64,000 nt of DNA from Gluconobacter sp. Dm-62 (GTDB taxonomy: Bacteria > Pseudomonadota > Alphaproteobacteria > Acetobacterales > Acetobacteraceae): positions 219,444-283,443 of the forward strand of contig NZ_JAERLY010000003.1 in the NCBI RefSeq assembly GCF_018256155.1. Direction: 5' to 3'. The position numbers were made by a program, and so were the translations under genes. This document shows positions 52,835 through 61,256 of this stretch, in pieces. The notes beneath the pieces are model-generated. The model saw only the letters and a list, made by a program, of their open reading frames with translations, was not told the origin of the DNA and made no database searches. The stretch's first letter is position 1. The number at the start of each line of letters is the position of its first letter.

Positions 52835-54486
52835 TGACAGGCAGTCGCTGGCTTCGCGGTCTCCGTCTTTCCCTTGCCCGTTTGCCATTTGGTGGGTCCA
52901 CCTCCGAAGGACCCGTGCATGCGTTTCGTGATCCCTGGAAGGGTGATCCGGAGCAGGGTGCGCGCCTGATTGGCGGGCATTTCCGCTTCGACCGACAGGA
53001 CTATCCGTTACCGAGCGGGAACTGGGAGCGGGGTCCCTGGCCGGAGCCGGCGCGGGAATGGCTGCATGGGTTCAGCTGGCTGCGGGACCTGCGGACACTC
53101 GGTAGCGACAGGGCCCGTCTGACCGCGCGGGGACTTGTGAGTGACTGGCTGTCGCATCCGCCGACGGACCCGCTGGTTCGGGATGCCTGCGTTACGGGGT
53201 CGCGTCTGGCATCATGGCTGTCGAATCATGAGTTCTGCCTGGCATCTGCCGATCCGCGGCTGCAGCAGCGCCTGATGGAGCGGATGCTTGTAGAGGCCCG
53301 CACAATTGCAGCTCTTCTGCCTCTCTCTCCACAGGGTGTGCGCAGCCTGATGGCGTTCCGGGGGCTGTTGGCCGCTGCGATGGCAATGCCGGAGCATACC
53401 GGGTTCATGTCCCGCTTCCTGCGGTATTTTCCGGGGGAACTTGAGCGTCTGATCCTTGCGGATGGCACCGTGACTGAGCACAGCCCTGAAGCGCAGTTTC
53501 TGGCGGCGCGTGAGCTGGCGGAGATGTCCGTCATGTTCCGCACAGCCCATGCCAGTGTTCCGCCTTTCATCGATCGGGCCCTGGATAAGGTCTGTCCCGT
53601 CCTGCGCGCGATGCGGCATGGAGATGGTGGGCTTGCGGTCTTCAACGGGGCGAATGAGCGGCACAGTGCAGCGGTGGAAGACGTTCTGGCGCAGGGATCG
53701 CGGCAAAAGCTGATTGCACCGGCCATGCCGCAGGGGAAATTTACGCGGCTCGTACTGGGAAAATCATTGCTGATCGTGGATAGCGGACCGCCCGCTCCGG
53801 CAGGTTTTGACGCCACCGCACACGCCGGAACGCTGTCTTTCGAGTTCTCGCACCAGCGTCACAGGCTGTTCGTCAATTGCGGGAGCGCAGTGGTTGGGGC
53901 CTGGCGGGATGCCATGCGGAGCAGTGCCGCCCATACGGTTCTGGTGGCGGATGGTCTGTCTTCCGCTGATTTCGGGGCGGATGGTGGCATGACGCGTCGC
54001 CCCGTCACCGTGTCCTGCGATCATCAGACGGATGGTGCCGCGCACTGGCTGGAACTGGCGCATGACGGCTACCATGCGCCGCTTGGGGCGAAATGGACGC
54101 GCCGTCTGTATTTCGGCTCTGATGGTGAGGATCTGCGCGGTCAGGAACTCATCGACGGAGAGCGCAATATTGATTTTGCCATCCGGTTTCATATCCATCC
54201 GGATGTGAAGGTGACGCAGGATGATGAAGACATCATTCTTCAGGTTGGCGGGACGATCTGGCGTTTCAGGCAGCGTGACGGCGTTGTGCGGCTTGAGAAC
54301 GACGTTTATCTGGGGCGTGGAAAACGCGAAGTCTGCAAACAGATTATCATTACGCCGCTGGCGATGCCGGAACCGGCCGCGCCTGACACAGAAAGCCCTG
54401 CCGAGGACGGTAAACCTGCTGCAGAGAAACCGGTCAGGCGTACCCATCAGAGTGTGACCTGGCTGCTCGAACGCATTCCGGAATAG
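52834..54486 (+). CDS. Heparinase II/III family protein
   Basis: A 550-residue protein. The N-terminal alpha-helical barrel (about 60-290) has WLHGFSWLRDLRTLGSDRAR and LASWLSNHEFCLASADPRLQQRLMERMLVEARTIAALLP. The C-terminal beta-sandwich lyase-type domain (about 300-500) has LSFEFSHQRHRLFVNCGS, the conserved pattern of this family. A C-terminal Pro/Glu-rich tail ends the protein. There is no signal peptide. In alphaproteobacteria such genes are often next to rpe, and their substrate is unknown; true heparin lyase activity should not be assumed. It overlaps rpe and is followed by a GT4 gene after 26 bases, suggesting a glycan-related task. Confidence 0.85.
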   Translation: MTGSRWLRGLRLSLARLPFGGSTSEGPVHAFRDPWKGDPEQGARLIGGHFRFDRQDYPLPSGNWERGPWPEPAREWLHGFSWLRDLRTLGSDRARLTARGLVSDWLSHPPTDPLVRDACVTGSRLASWLSNHEFCLASADPRLQQRLMERMLVEARTIAALLPLSPQGVRSLMAFRGLLAAAMAMPEHTGFMSRFLRYFPGELERLILADGTVTEHSPEAQFLAARELAEMSVMFRTAHASVPPFIDRALDKVCPVLRAMRHGDGGLAVFNGANERHSAAVEDVLAQGSRQKLIAPAMPQGKFTRLVLGKSLLIVDSGPPAPAGFDATAHAGTLSFEFSHQRHRLFVNCGSAVVGAWRDAMRSSAAHTVLVADGLSSADFGADGGMTRRPVTVSCDHQTDGAAHWLELAHDGYHAPLGAKWTRRLYFGSDGEDLRGQELIDGERNIDFAIRFHIHPDVKVTQDDEDIILQVGGTIWRFRQRDGVVRLENDVYLGRGKREVCKQIIITPLAMPEPAAPDTESPAEDGKPAAEKPVRRTHQSVTWLLERIPE

Positions 54487-54512
54487 GCACGCTTCGTGCC
54501 TGGGGTCATGCC

Positions 54513-55658
54513 ATGAAGATACTTGAAATCACGAATGTGGATTTTGCGCTCAGGCAGTTCCTTTTGCCGCTGATGCGGGAACTGCGTGAGGCAGGGCATG
54601 ACGTGCACGGGGCATGTGCCGAAGGCGCGCATCTGAAAGCTGTGCGGGACGAAGGCTTTACCGTGCACGCCGTTCCTATGGCGCGATCGCTGTCTCCGGT
54701 GGCACAGTATCGGGCCTTCATGGCTCTGGTACGGCTGATCCGGCGGGAAAAGCCTGATCTGGTGCATGGGCATATGCCGATCAGTGGCGTTCTGGCGCGC
54801 TTTGCTGCACGGCTCTGCGGGGTGCGGGTTGTGGCCTATACCTGTCACGGTTTCCTGTTCAACCAGCCCGGGTCATGGCGTCGTCGACTACTTTCCGTAG
54901 CTTTGGAATGGGCGGCGGGACGGATCACCGATCTGTACATGACAGTCTCTCGCGAGGAGGCACGGGATGCGCGTCGACTGCATCTGAACCGTAATCCAGT
55001 TGCAGTGGGCAACGGGCGTGATCCGGCACGCTATCATCCTGATCCGGCAACACGCGCGCGATTGCGTCACGAACTGGGTGTGCCGGAAGACCGGCCGGTC
55101 GTGATCGTGGTGTCGCGTCTTGTACGGCACAAAGGCCATCCCGAGCTGCTGCGTGCCATGGAAGATGTGCCTGATGCCGAGCTCTGGGTGGTCGGGGAAC
55201 GCCTGCCTTCAGATCACGGCGCGGACCTGACTGAGGCGTTCGAGCGCGCACGGGAGCGCCTTGGCCCGCGTCTGCGGATGCTTGGTTATCGGGAAGATGT
55301 GGCTGAACTTCTGATGGCAGCGGATGTGTTTGCGCTTCCCAGTCATTTTGAGGGCCTGCCCATGTCAGTCATCGAAGCGATGCTGACGGGCCTGCCGGTT
55401 GTGGCGACAGACGTTCGCGGGCCGAGAGAACAGGTTCTGGATGGGAAGACGGGCTTTCTGGTTCCACCGGGTCTGTCCGCCCCGCTTGCGCGGGCCTTGC
55501 GCGCTTTGACGCAGGATGCGGTGTTACGACGGGAGATGGGTGCGGCTGGAAGACAGGTTGCACTTGAGGAATACGACGAGCGGCATATCCTGACGCATGT
55601 CGTAGGGCTTATGGAGAAAGCCTGCCCTCACCAGACTGTCAGCCCTGGAAAAGTTTGA
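54513..55658 (+). CDS. GT4-family glycosyltransferase (381 aa)
   Basis: A GT-B fold sugar transferase of the WbpX/PglA kind. The N-domain has MKILEITNVDFALRQFLLPLM and LVHGHMPISGVLARFAARLCGVRVVAYTCHGFLF. The donor domain has VIVVSRLVRHKGHPELLRAME, LRMLGYREDVAELLMAADVFALPSHFEGLPMSVIEAMLTGLPVVATDVRGPREQVLDGKTGFLVPPG, holding the EX7E-like active-site motif. It is the third gene after rpe and the heparinase-type gene. Its 3' end overlaps the convergent flagellin gene by 20 bases (55639-55658), which would produce antisense RNA if both are transcribed. A role in polysaccharide or flagellin glycosylation is possible but unproven. Confidence 0.9.
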   Translation: MKILEITNVDFALRQFLLPLMRELREAGHDVHGACAEGAHLKAVRDEGFTVHAVPMARSLSPVAQYRAFMALVRLIRREKPDLVHGHMPISGVLARFAARLCGVRVVAYTCHGFLFNQPGSWRRRLLSVALEWAAGRITDLYMTVSREEARDARRLHLNRNPVAVGNGRDPARYHPDPATRARLRHELGVPEDRPVVIVVSRLVRHKGHPELLRAMEDVPDAELWVVGERLPSDHGADLTEAFERARERLGPRLRMLGYREDVAELLMAADVFALPSHFEGLPMSVIEAMLTGLPVVATDVRGPREQVLDGKTGFLVPPGLSAPLARALRALTQDAVLRREMGAAGRQVALEEYDERHILTHVVGLMEKACPHQTVSPGKV

Positions 55659-58017
55659 GGATCATTGAGGACTGGCCGTTCATGATCGAGAGGGACTGTA
55701 CGGCGAGCTGCTGTTTGGTCTGAGCCGACAGAAGCAGAACGCTCTGCTGCGCCAGATCGGCATCGGTCAGGGCGGAAATGCCGGTTATGATGGCATCCTG
55801 CTGTGCGGCCGTGGTCTTCGTAAGCTGCGAAATGAGATCGGTGCTGGTTCCAAGGGATGCGTTAATGGACGACATTTTTGAAACGGCAGCAGTGACGGCG
55901 CCGATCGCGACCTGATAGCCACTGACCTGTTGACCGGAGACCGTATTGCCCGAAAAATTTCTGCTGTTTGCAACAAGCAGAAAGCTGTTGGCCGGAACAG
56001 ATTCATAGACCGGGAGACGGGTATACATCGTGCTGTCAGAGGGGTGCTGGATATTGTTGAAGACAGACGGTATTCCCGGTGTTGCCCATACAGGTGTTCC
56101 ATCATCGGCTGTGACCGTGCCGGGAGGAATGGATCCCGCGATGTTTGAACCACTTGCAACGATCGAGAGCGTCGTGGCGCCGATGCTGCTGGTCGCCGTA
56201 TTGATGCCCAGAGAGTCCAGCGTGGCGATGATCGGGGTATAAAGACTGTTTTGATAGGTGCTCTGTGATGTCATATCGGCTGTAACGTTTACGGCTACGA
56301 TATTCTGTGTCTCTCCCTGCGGAAAGTCGGAGGATGCCGAGACGGCATAGGTCAGGTTTCCGGTGTCGGCGTCTTTTTCAAGGCTGACATACATGGGGGT
56401 ACCGGATGCGGTTGTGGAAATCTTAAAGACCGTTTTGCCATTGCCCTGCGAAATGACCTGTGACGGCGCAGGAGTACCAGTGCTGGAATCAATGCTGATT
56501 TCTGGTGTGCTGTCGACCAAAGTCTGGACGCTGCTGGCGATTGTTTTTGAGCTGGAGAGTGTTCCGTCGCTGGTCGTCTGGTTCAGGATAAGCTGATAGC
56601 CATCCTTTCCGGCTGCGGCGCCGTTCGTATTGAAATCCATACGGGTTGCTATGGGGTCAGAAAGGCTTGCATTGGCAGTCGTCAGGCTGATCTGCTGGCC
56701 ATATGAGGAGATGAAGCTGTCCGTAGTGGGAACGGTTTCGATGTTTCCGTTATCGTCATACGCCAGGCTTCCGTCGTCATTTCTCTTGGCTACGGGAACA
56801 GTTTTGGTATCACTCGACACGGCAACAAAGGAGCCGGAAAACGGGGCGGTATTGATGACGTTCGTAAGAGCGGAAACATCCGGGCTGGAAGAAGAAGGCG
56901 GGGCATAGATGTTTCCGCCGCTGATGGTCAGTGTGCCGTCAGTGCTGCTGCGGTCGACATGAAATCCCTGTCCGGAGATAGCCGCCATGAACGTATCGGA
57001 AATGCCCTGGTCGTCCATTTTTCCGGAACCAGCCGCATTGATCGTGACAGGCGTAATCACGCTTTGTGCGGTAGGGTTTCCCAGTGCATCGAATGCCGAG
57101 CTCACCGTATAGACAGGGCTGTCGTTGGCGCCCTGAGAAACCTGAATGGCCTCGCCGGAATTCAGCGTATAGAATTTTACACCGTTTGGATCAGTGTACT
57201 GGGACGTAATGACCGTACTGGCGCCGGATGTCAGATCGCCGGTGCTCGGGTCCCACTGGAGATCAGAACCCGTCCCCACGGCGGCATTGATTGTGGAGAG
57301 GGTGGAATTGCCCGGATTATTGGTCCCGGTGTTGGCTTCCTCGGCGACAAACTGATACTGGACGGCCGGATTCTGGGCTGTGCCGGTGTTCATGGCCTGT
57401 GCGATGTTGTGTAAGGTCAAGACGGTGGTTTGGGGCCCGGCAATGACCAGGTTTTCCGGGTCGAGTGGAATGGTCACACCTGCCTGATCAACGGTAAGGC
57501 CCGACAGGCCGAGCCCGCTGGACGTGGCGTTGCTTCCGGCAATTTTGAGTGTGCCGCCATAAGTGTCCAGAGCCGTTAATGCAGTATTGTAGTTGACGCC
57601 GCTGACAAGCGCGCCAGCCAGCAGATTGACGCCATTGAATGTGGCAGACGACGCCATGGAGTCGATCTGGCTCAATGTCTTGGAGATCTGGGTATTGATG
57701 GTGCTGCTGTCGATGCCGTTGTTCTGTCCCTCGCTGATGTTTGCGGCGAGGGACGTCAGGGTGTCGTTGATGAGTGTGCCCTGACTGCTGGCAGTCTGAA
57801 CGACCTGTCCAAGAATATTCAGGCCCTGCGAGACACCGCTCAGGGCCGAAGACTGGGCCTGCATTGAGTTGGCGATGGAATAGATCGCGGGATTATCCGA
57901 GGCGGTGGAAACAGCTTTTCCTGTTGAGACGGCCGTTTCCGCCTTGTTCAGTGCCGTGGTGGCTTGGGAGAGGACCTGAAGACCGGATAAAATGGAAGAA
58001 TTGTTCACACTCAACAC
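55639..58017 (-). CDS. Flagellin, unusually long (792 aa)
   Basis: The filament subunit, exported by the flagellar type III system. The N-terminal D0/D1 domain (about 1-140) begins MLSVNNSSILSGLQVLSQATTALNK, followed by TASDNPAIYSIANSMQAQSSALSGVSQGLNILGQV. The C-terminal D1/D0 (about 700-792) ends DAIITGISALTDADLAQQSVLLLSAQTKQQLAVQSLSIMNGQSSMILKLFQG. Between them are over 500 residues rich in Ser, Thr, Asn and Gly that form extra outer domains; typical flagellins have 270-500 residues in total. The start is GTG at 58017; TTG at 58014 would give MSVNNSS, closer to canonical flagellin. It overlaps the GT4 gene at its 3' end. Confidence 0.92.
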   Translation of the reverse strand: MLSVNNSSILSGLQVLSQATTALNKAETAVSTGKAVSTASDNPAIYSIANSMQAQSSALSGVSQGLNILGQVVQTASSQGTLINDTLTSLAANISEGQNNGIDSSTINTQISKTLSQIDSMASSATFNGVNLLAGALVSGVNYNTALTALDTYGGTLKIAGSNATSSGLGLSGLTVDQAGVTIPLDPENLVIAGPQTTVLTLHNIAQAMNTGTAQNPAVQYQFVAEEANTGTNNPGNSTLSTINAAVGTGSDLQWDPSTGDLTSGASTVITSQYTDPNGVKFYTLNSGEAIQVSQGANDSPVYTVSSAFDALGNPTAQSVITPVTINAAGSGKMDDQGISDTFMAAISGQGFHVDRSSTDGTLTISGGNIYAPPSSSSPDVSALTNVINTAPFSGSFVAVSSDTKTVPVAKRNDDGSLAYDDNGNIETVPTTDSFISSYGQQISLTTANASLSDPIATRMDFNTNGAAAGKDGYQLILNQTTSDGTLSSSKTIASSVQTLVDSTPEISIDSSTGTPAPSQVISQGNGKTVFKISTTASGTPMYVSLEKDADTGNLTYAVSASSDFPQGETQNIVAVNVTADMTSQSTYQNSLYTPIIATLDSLGINTATSSIGATTLSIVASGSNIAGSIPPGTVTADDGTPVWATPGIPSVFNNIQHPSDSTMYTRLPVYESVPANSFLLVANSRNFSGNTVSGQQVSGYQVAIGAVTAAVSKMSSINASLGTSTDLISQLTKTTAAQQDAIITGISALTDADLAQQSVLLLSAQTKQQLAVQSLSIMNGQSSMILKLFQG

Positions 58018-58390
58018 GGACCTGCACTTCTCAGAAAGCGTAAGAGGCTGTCAGAATGTCAGTCGCTATATAATTTTTCGTTAATGACAGAAAAGCCTAT
58101 TTTCCTGATCGGGAATATTTCTTCCAGATATGATGCCAGGAACGGAGAAAGTGTTGCAGCAGGAATTTTAATTCTGCGTTTTGAGAACATATTTTCAATA
58201 ATTATGAGTAAAATTAAAATGATTCACGTATGTATACATCATAATTCACTATTATAATCCGGTGTTATTATCAGGACTAGAATACTCTTATTATTTTGAC
58301 TTTAATTATCCCGTAAACTTGTCTTTCGTTTTTGCGTTATTTTCATAAGATTGTTTCTACACGCGATGACTGAAGACAAAGGTATTCCCC
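58018..58390. promoter_or_regulatory. AT-rich divergent gap between flagellin and lutA
   Basis: No gene in about 370 bases. The stretch 58141-58320 has about 53 G+C in 180 bases by hand (29%). It must carry the flagellin promoter and the lutABC promoter. I could not find a convincing sigma-54 or sigma-28 consensus. Confidence 0.5.
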
Positions 58391-59134
58391 ATGAAGGTCG
58401 GTCTGTTTGTTCCCTGTTATGTGGACATGTTTCACCCCGAGACGGGGATCGCGACTCTGGAACTGCTGGAGCGTTTCGGGCTGTCCGTTGAGTATCCCGT
58501 TGACCAGACATGCTGCGGGCAGCCCATGACCAATACGGGCTGTGAGCGGGAAGCGGCCAAGACGGAAGAGTTGTTCGTCCGCAATTTCGAAAAATACGAT
58601 TACGTCGTCACGCCGTCCGGAAGCTGCACCAATCAGGTGCGCAACAATATGACGGCCATTGATCAGACTGACGCGGTAAAACACGTTCGCAGCCGCACCT
58701 ATGAACTGGTCGAGTTCCTGCACGACGTTCTCAAGATCGATGCATTCCCCTGGGCCGAGTTTCCGCATCGTGTTGCGCTTCACAATAACTGCAACACGCT
58801 GCGGAACCTGCGGATTGCCAGCATGAGCGAACGTCGGGAAGAGTCGTTTTCCAAGCCGAAAGCATTGCTGAAAATGGTCAGGGGCATCGAATTCGCTGAT
58901 CTGACGCGGCCTGATGAATGCTGCGGGTTTGGCGGAACGTTTTCGGTATTCGAGGAAGGTGTTTCGGCCAAGATGGGGCAGGACAAGGTCACGGACCAGC
59001 TTAAATCCGGGGCGGAATACGTCACGTCTTCCGACAGTTCCTGCATGATGCATCAGGAAGGCTGTGCCCGGCGGATGGGCGCCAATCTCAAGTACATCCA
59101 CATCGCCCAGATCCTGAATGGAGCACGCGCATGA
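58391..59134 (+). CDS. lutA: Lactate utilization protein A (LutA/YkgE), Fe-S oxidoreductase subunit
   Basis: A 247-residue subunit of the LutABC L-lactate dehydrogenase complex, which oxidises lactate to pyruvate. Two CCG domains (DUF224/heterodisulfide reductase type) ligate an iron-sulfur cluster: VDQTCCGQPMTNTGC near residue 40 and RPDECCGFGGTFSVFE near 177, with Cys-rich helpers SGSCTNQVRNNM and SSDSSCMMHQEGC. The start is ATG 58391 with AAAGG upstream. Its stop overlaps the lutB start (ATGA). It is the first gene of a compact lutABC operon behind an AT-rich leader. Confidence 0.93.
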   Translation: MKVGLFVPCYVDMFHPETGIATLELLERFGLSVEYPVDQTCCGQPMTNTGCEREAAKTEELFVRNFEKYDYVVTPSGSCTNQVRNNMTAIDQTDAVKHVRSRTYELVEFLHDVLKIDAFPWAEFPHRVALHNNCNTLRNLRIASMSERREESFSKPKALLKMVRGIEFADLTRPDECCGFGGTFSVFEEGVSAKMGQDKVTDQLKSGAEYVTSSDSSCMMHQEGCARRMGANLKYIHIAQILNGARA

Positions 59135-60666
59135 CTGCTGAACTGCATGAAGAACTGACCGATCCGCATGCCGATCCGCATGCCGATCAGCTGGATCATG
59201 GGGCGGCGTCCTCCCGGCCGCTGAAATCCCGCATTTCAGAACCGCAACCCCGTGGCGCGAAGATCCGTGGGAACCGGCCCGTTGACCAGTCCGAAGCCGC
59301 GAACCGCTTCATGGCCGCGACCGAACACGAAGCCATGCATGACGCGCGTCTGTGGGACCTGCGTCAGAAGCGCGACAAGGAAATGCATGGGATTGAGGAA
59401 TGGGAAGAGCTCCGGAACCTCGCCTCGGGCATCAAGGAACACACGCTTTCGAAGCTCGATTACTATCTTGAATTGTTCGAAAAAAACGCGACGGCCAACG
59501 GGATCAAGGTCCATTGGGCGAAGGACGGAGCCGAGCATAACGCCATCGTGCTGGAAATCCTGCGCAGCAAGGGCGTCGAACGGCTGATCAAGAGCAAGTC
59601 CATGCTCACGGAAGAATGTGGCTTCCGGGAGTTCATGGCCCACAACAATGTCGAGGTCATCGAAACGGATCTTGGCGAGCGTATCCAGCAGCTTGACGAC
59701 GAGGCGCCCAGCCATGTTGTCGTGCCCGCCGTGCATAAACTGCGGACCGATGTTGCCAGCGTTTTTGCCAAAACGATTGGTTCCGACCCTGACAATGCGG
59801 ATGCCCATTACCTCACGGAATGTCAGCGCGAGGCCACGCGCCCGCTGATCCTGTCGGCGCAGGCGGGCATGACGGGGGGGAACTTCGTGGTCGCGGAGAC
59901 GGGAACGTTTGTTGTCTGCACCAATGAGGGCAACGCTGATCTCTCCGCCAATACGCCGCCGCTGCATATTGCGTCCATCGGGATCGAGAAGCTGATCCCC
60001 GGGCTGGACGATCTGGCGGTCTTTATCCGCCTGCTGTCACGCAGTGCGCTGGGGTCACCGATCACGCAGTATACGTCCCATTTCCGTGGCCCGCGTGAGG
60101 GAGGCGAGATGCATGTCGTGCTCGTGGATAACGGACGCTCCGAGCGGCTCGGGATGGAAAAATTCTGGCCGGGGCTGAAATGCATCCGTTGTGGCGCTTG
60201 CATGAACACCTGCCCGGTTTTCCGGCGCAGTGGTGGCCTGAGTTATGGGGCGACCTATGCTGGCCCGATCGGGCTGATCATCGATCCGACCTTCAACGTC
60301 CATAAATACCGCAACCTGCCGTATTCCTCGACGATGAATGGCAGTTGCACCAATGTCTGTCCGGTGAAGATCAATATTCACGAACAGATCGCCGACTGGC
60401 GTAAAACGTTGGCGGGCGACGGGGAAATTTCCCCGGTCAAGAAAGTCATGATGAAAGCGGCTGGCGAGGTTCTGGCGTCGCCGGTGGTTTATCGCGCAAG
60501 CCTACCTCTGGGCCGCAGCGCGCTGCGGCATCTTCCGCATTTCATGCTCTACAACAAGCTCAATACCTGGGGCCGCAAGCGCGACATCCCCGAGACGCCC
60601 AAACAGACGTTCAATGAATGGTATCGCAAGAACCGCAAGCAGCAGGGCGAAGGGGAAAAATCATGA
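59131..60666 (+). CDS. lutB: Lactate utilization protein B (LutB/YkgF), 4Fe-4S protein
   Basis: A 511-residue iron-sulfur subunit. The N-terminal half carries the LutB/LutC-type alpha/beta domain (NAIVLEILRSKGVERLIKSKSMLTEECGFREFMAHNNVEVIETDLGERIQQL). The AQAGMTGGNFVVAETGTFVVCTNEGNADL motif lies near residue 245. The ferredoxin-like segment has LKCIRCGACMNTCPVFRRSGG (about 350) and a second cluster in SCTNVCPVKINIHEQ (about 408). The N-terminal tail contains a short tandem repeat, PHADPHADQ. ATGA overlaps occur at both ends with lutA and lutC, so the three proteins are made in balance. Confidence 0.94.
   Translation: MTAELHEELTDPHADPHADQLDHGAASSRPLKSRISEPQPRGAKIRGNRPVDQSEAANRFMAATEHEAMHDARLWDLRQKRDKEMHGIEEWEELRNLASGIKEHTLSKLDYYLELFEKNATANGIKVHWAKDGAEHNAIVLEILRSKGVERLIKSKSMLTEECGFREFMAHNNVEVIETDLGERIQQLDDEAPSHVVVPAVHKLRTDVASVFAKTIGSDPDNADAHYLTECQREATRPLILSAQAGMTGGNFVVAETGTFVVCTNEGNADLSANTPPLHIASIGIEKLIPGLDDLAVFIRLLSRSALGSPITQYTSHFRGPREGGEMHVVLVDNGRSERLGMEKFWPGLKCIRCGACMNTCPVFRRSGGLSYGATYAGPIGLIIDPTFNVHKYRNLPYSSTMNGSCTNVCPVKINIHEQIADWRKTLAGDGEISPVKKVMMKAAGEVLASPVVYRASLPLGRSALRHLPHFMLYNKLNTWGRKRDIPETPKQTFNEWYRKNRKQQGEGEKS
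59161..59188 (+). repeat. Short tandem repeat at the start of lutB
   Basis: The 12-base unit GATCCGCATGCC occurs twice, plus a partial GATC, encoding DPHA DPHA D. It is in frame and could gain or lose units by slippage without a frameshift. Confidence 0.6.
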
Positions 60667-61256
60667 GCGGCTCACGCGAAGCCATTCTGGGGGCGATCCG
60701 GAAAAACCATGTGCAGAGCGAGCGTGCCCGTCCGCCCGTGCCGCTGTTCGATCAGGCGGCACCGTCCGATCTGAGGGAAATGTTCCAGAAGTCCCTGGAG
60801 CGCATGGGTGGGAAAATGCTGACCCCGGATGCGGTTGATCCGATGGCCCCTGTGCGGCAGGCCATCGTCAAGCCGGGGCCTGTCGTGTCCTGCGTGCCGG
60901 AATTTCAGGGGGACATGCAGATCACGCCCCAGACGAAGCCGACGGATATTGCGCCGGTTGAATATGCTGTTCTGCGCGCGGCGTTCGGGGTGGCGGAGAC
61001 CGGATCGCTCTGCTTCACGGAAAAGCAGTTGCATGTAAACACGACGGGTTTTCTGCCGCAGCATCTGGTGATCCTGCTGGACCCGGCGCAGATCGTCTAC
61101 AATCTGCATAATGCCTATCAGCGTCCGGAATGGACGCAGGCGCATTATGCCGTGTTCCAGAGCGGTCCGTCAGCGACAGCGGATATTGAAGGCGTGCTCG
61201 TGCATGGTGCGCAGGGTGTGCGGTCTCTGAGCGTATTGTTTCACCCGGTGTCCTGA
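60663..61256 (+). CDS. lutC: Lactate utilization protein C (LutC/YkgG)
   Basis: The third LutABC subunit, 197 residues. I chose the ATG at 60663, overlapping the lutB TGA. The open frame runs 15 codons further upstream inside lutB. Family motifs: SREAILGAIRKNH at the start, PTDIAPVEYAVLRAAFGVAETGSLCFTEKQLHVNTTGFLPQHLVILLDPAQIVYNLHNAYQ in the middle, and [27 protein letters not shown] at the end, where SGPSxTADIE is the strongest LutC signature. The last 16 bases overlap the convergent UvrA-like gene. Confidence 0.94.
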   Translation: MSGSREAILGAIRKNHVQSERARPPVPLFDQAAPSDLREMFQKSLERMGGKMLTPDAVDPMAPVRQAIVKPGPVVSCVPEFQGDMQITPQTKPTDIAPVEYAVLRAAFGVAETGSLCFTEKQLHVNTTGFLPQHLVILLDPAQIVYNLHNAYQRPEWTQAHYAVFQSGPSATADIEGVLVHGAQGVRSLSVLFHPVS

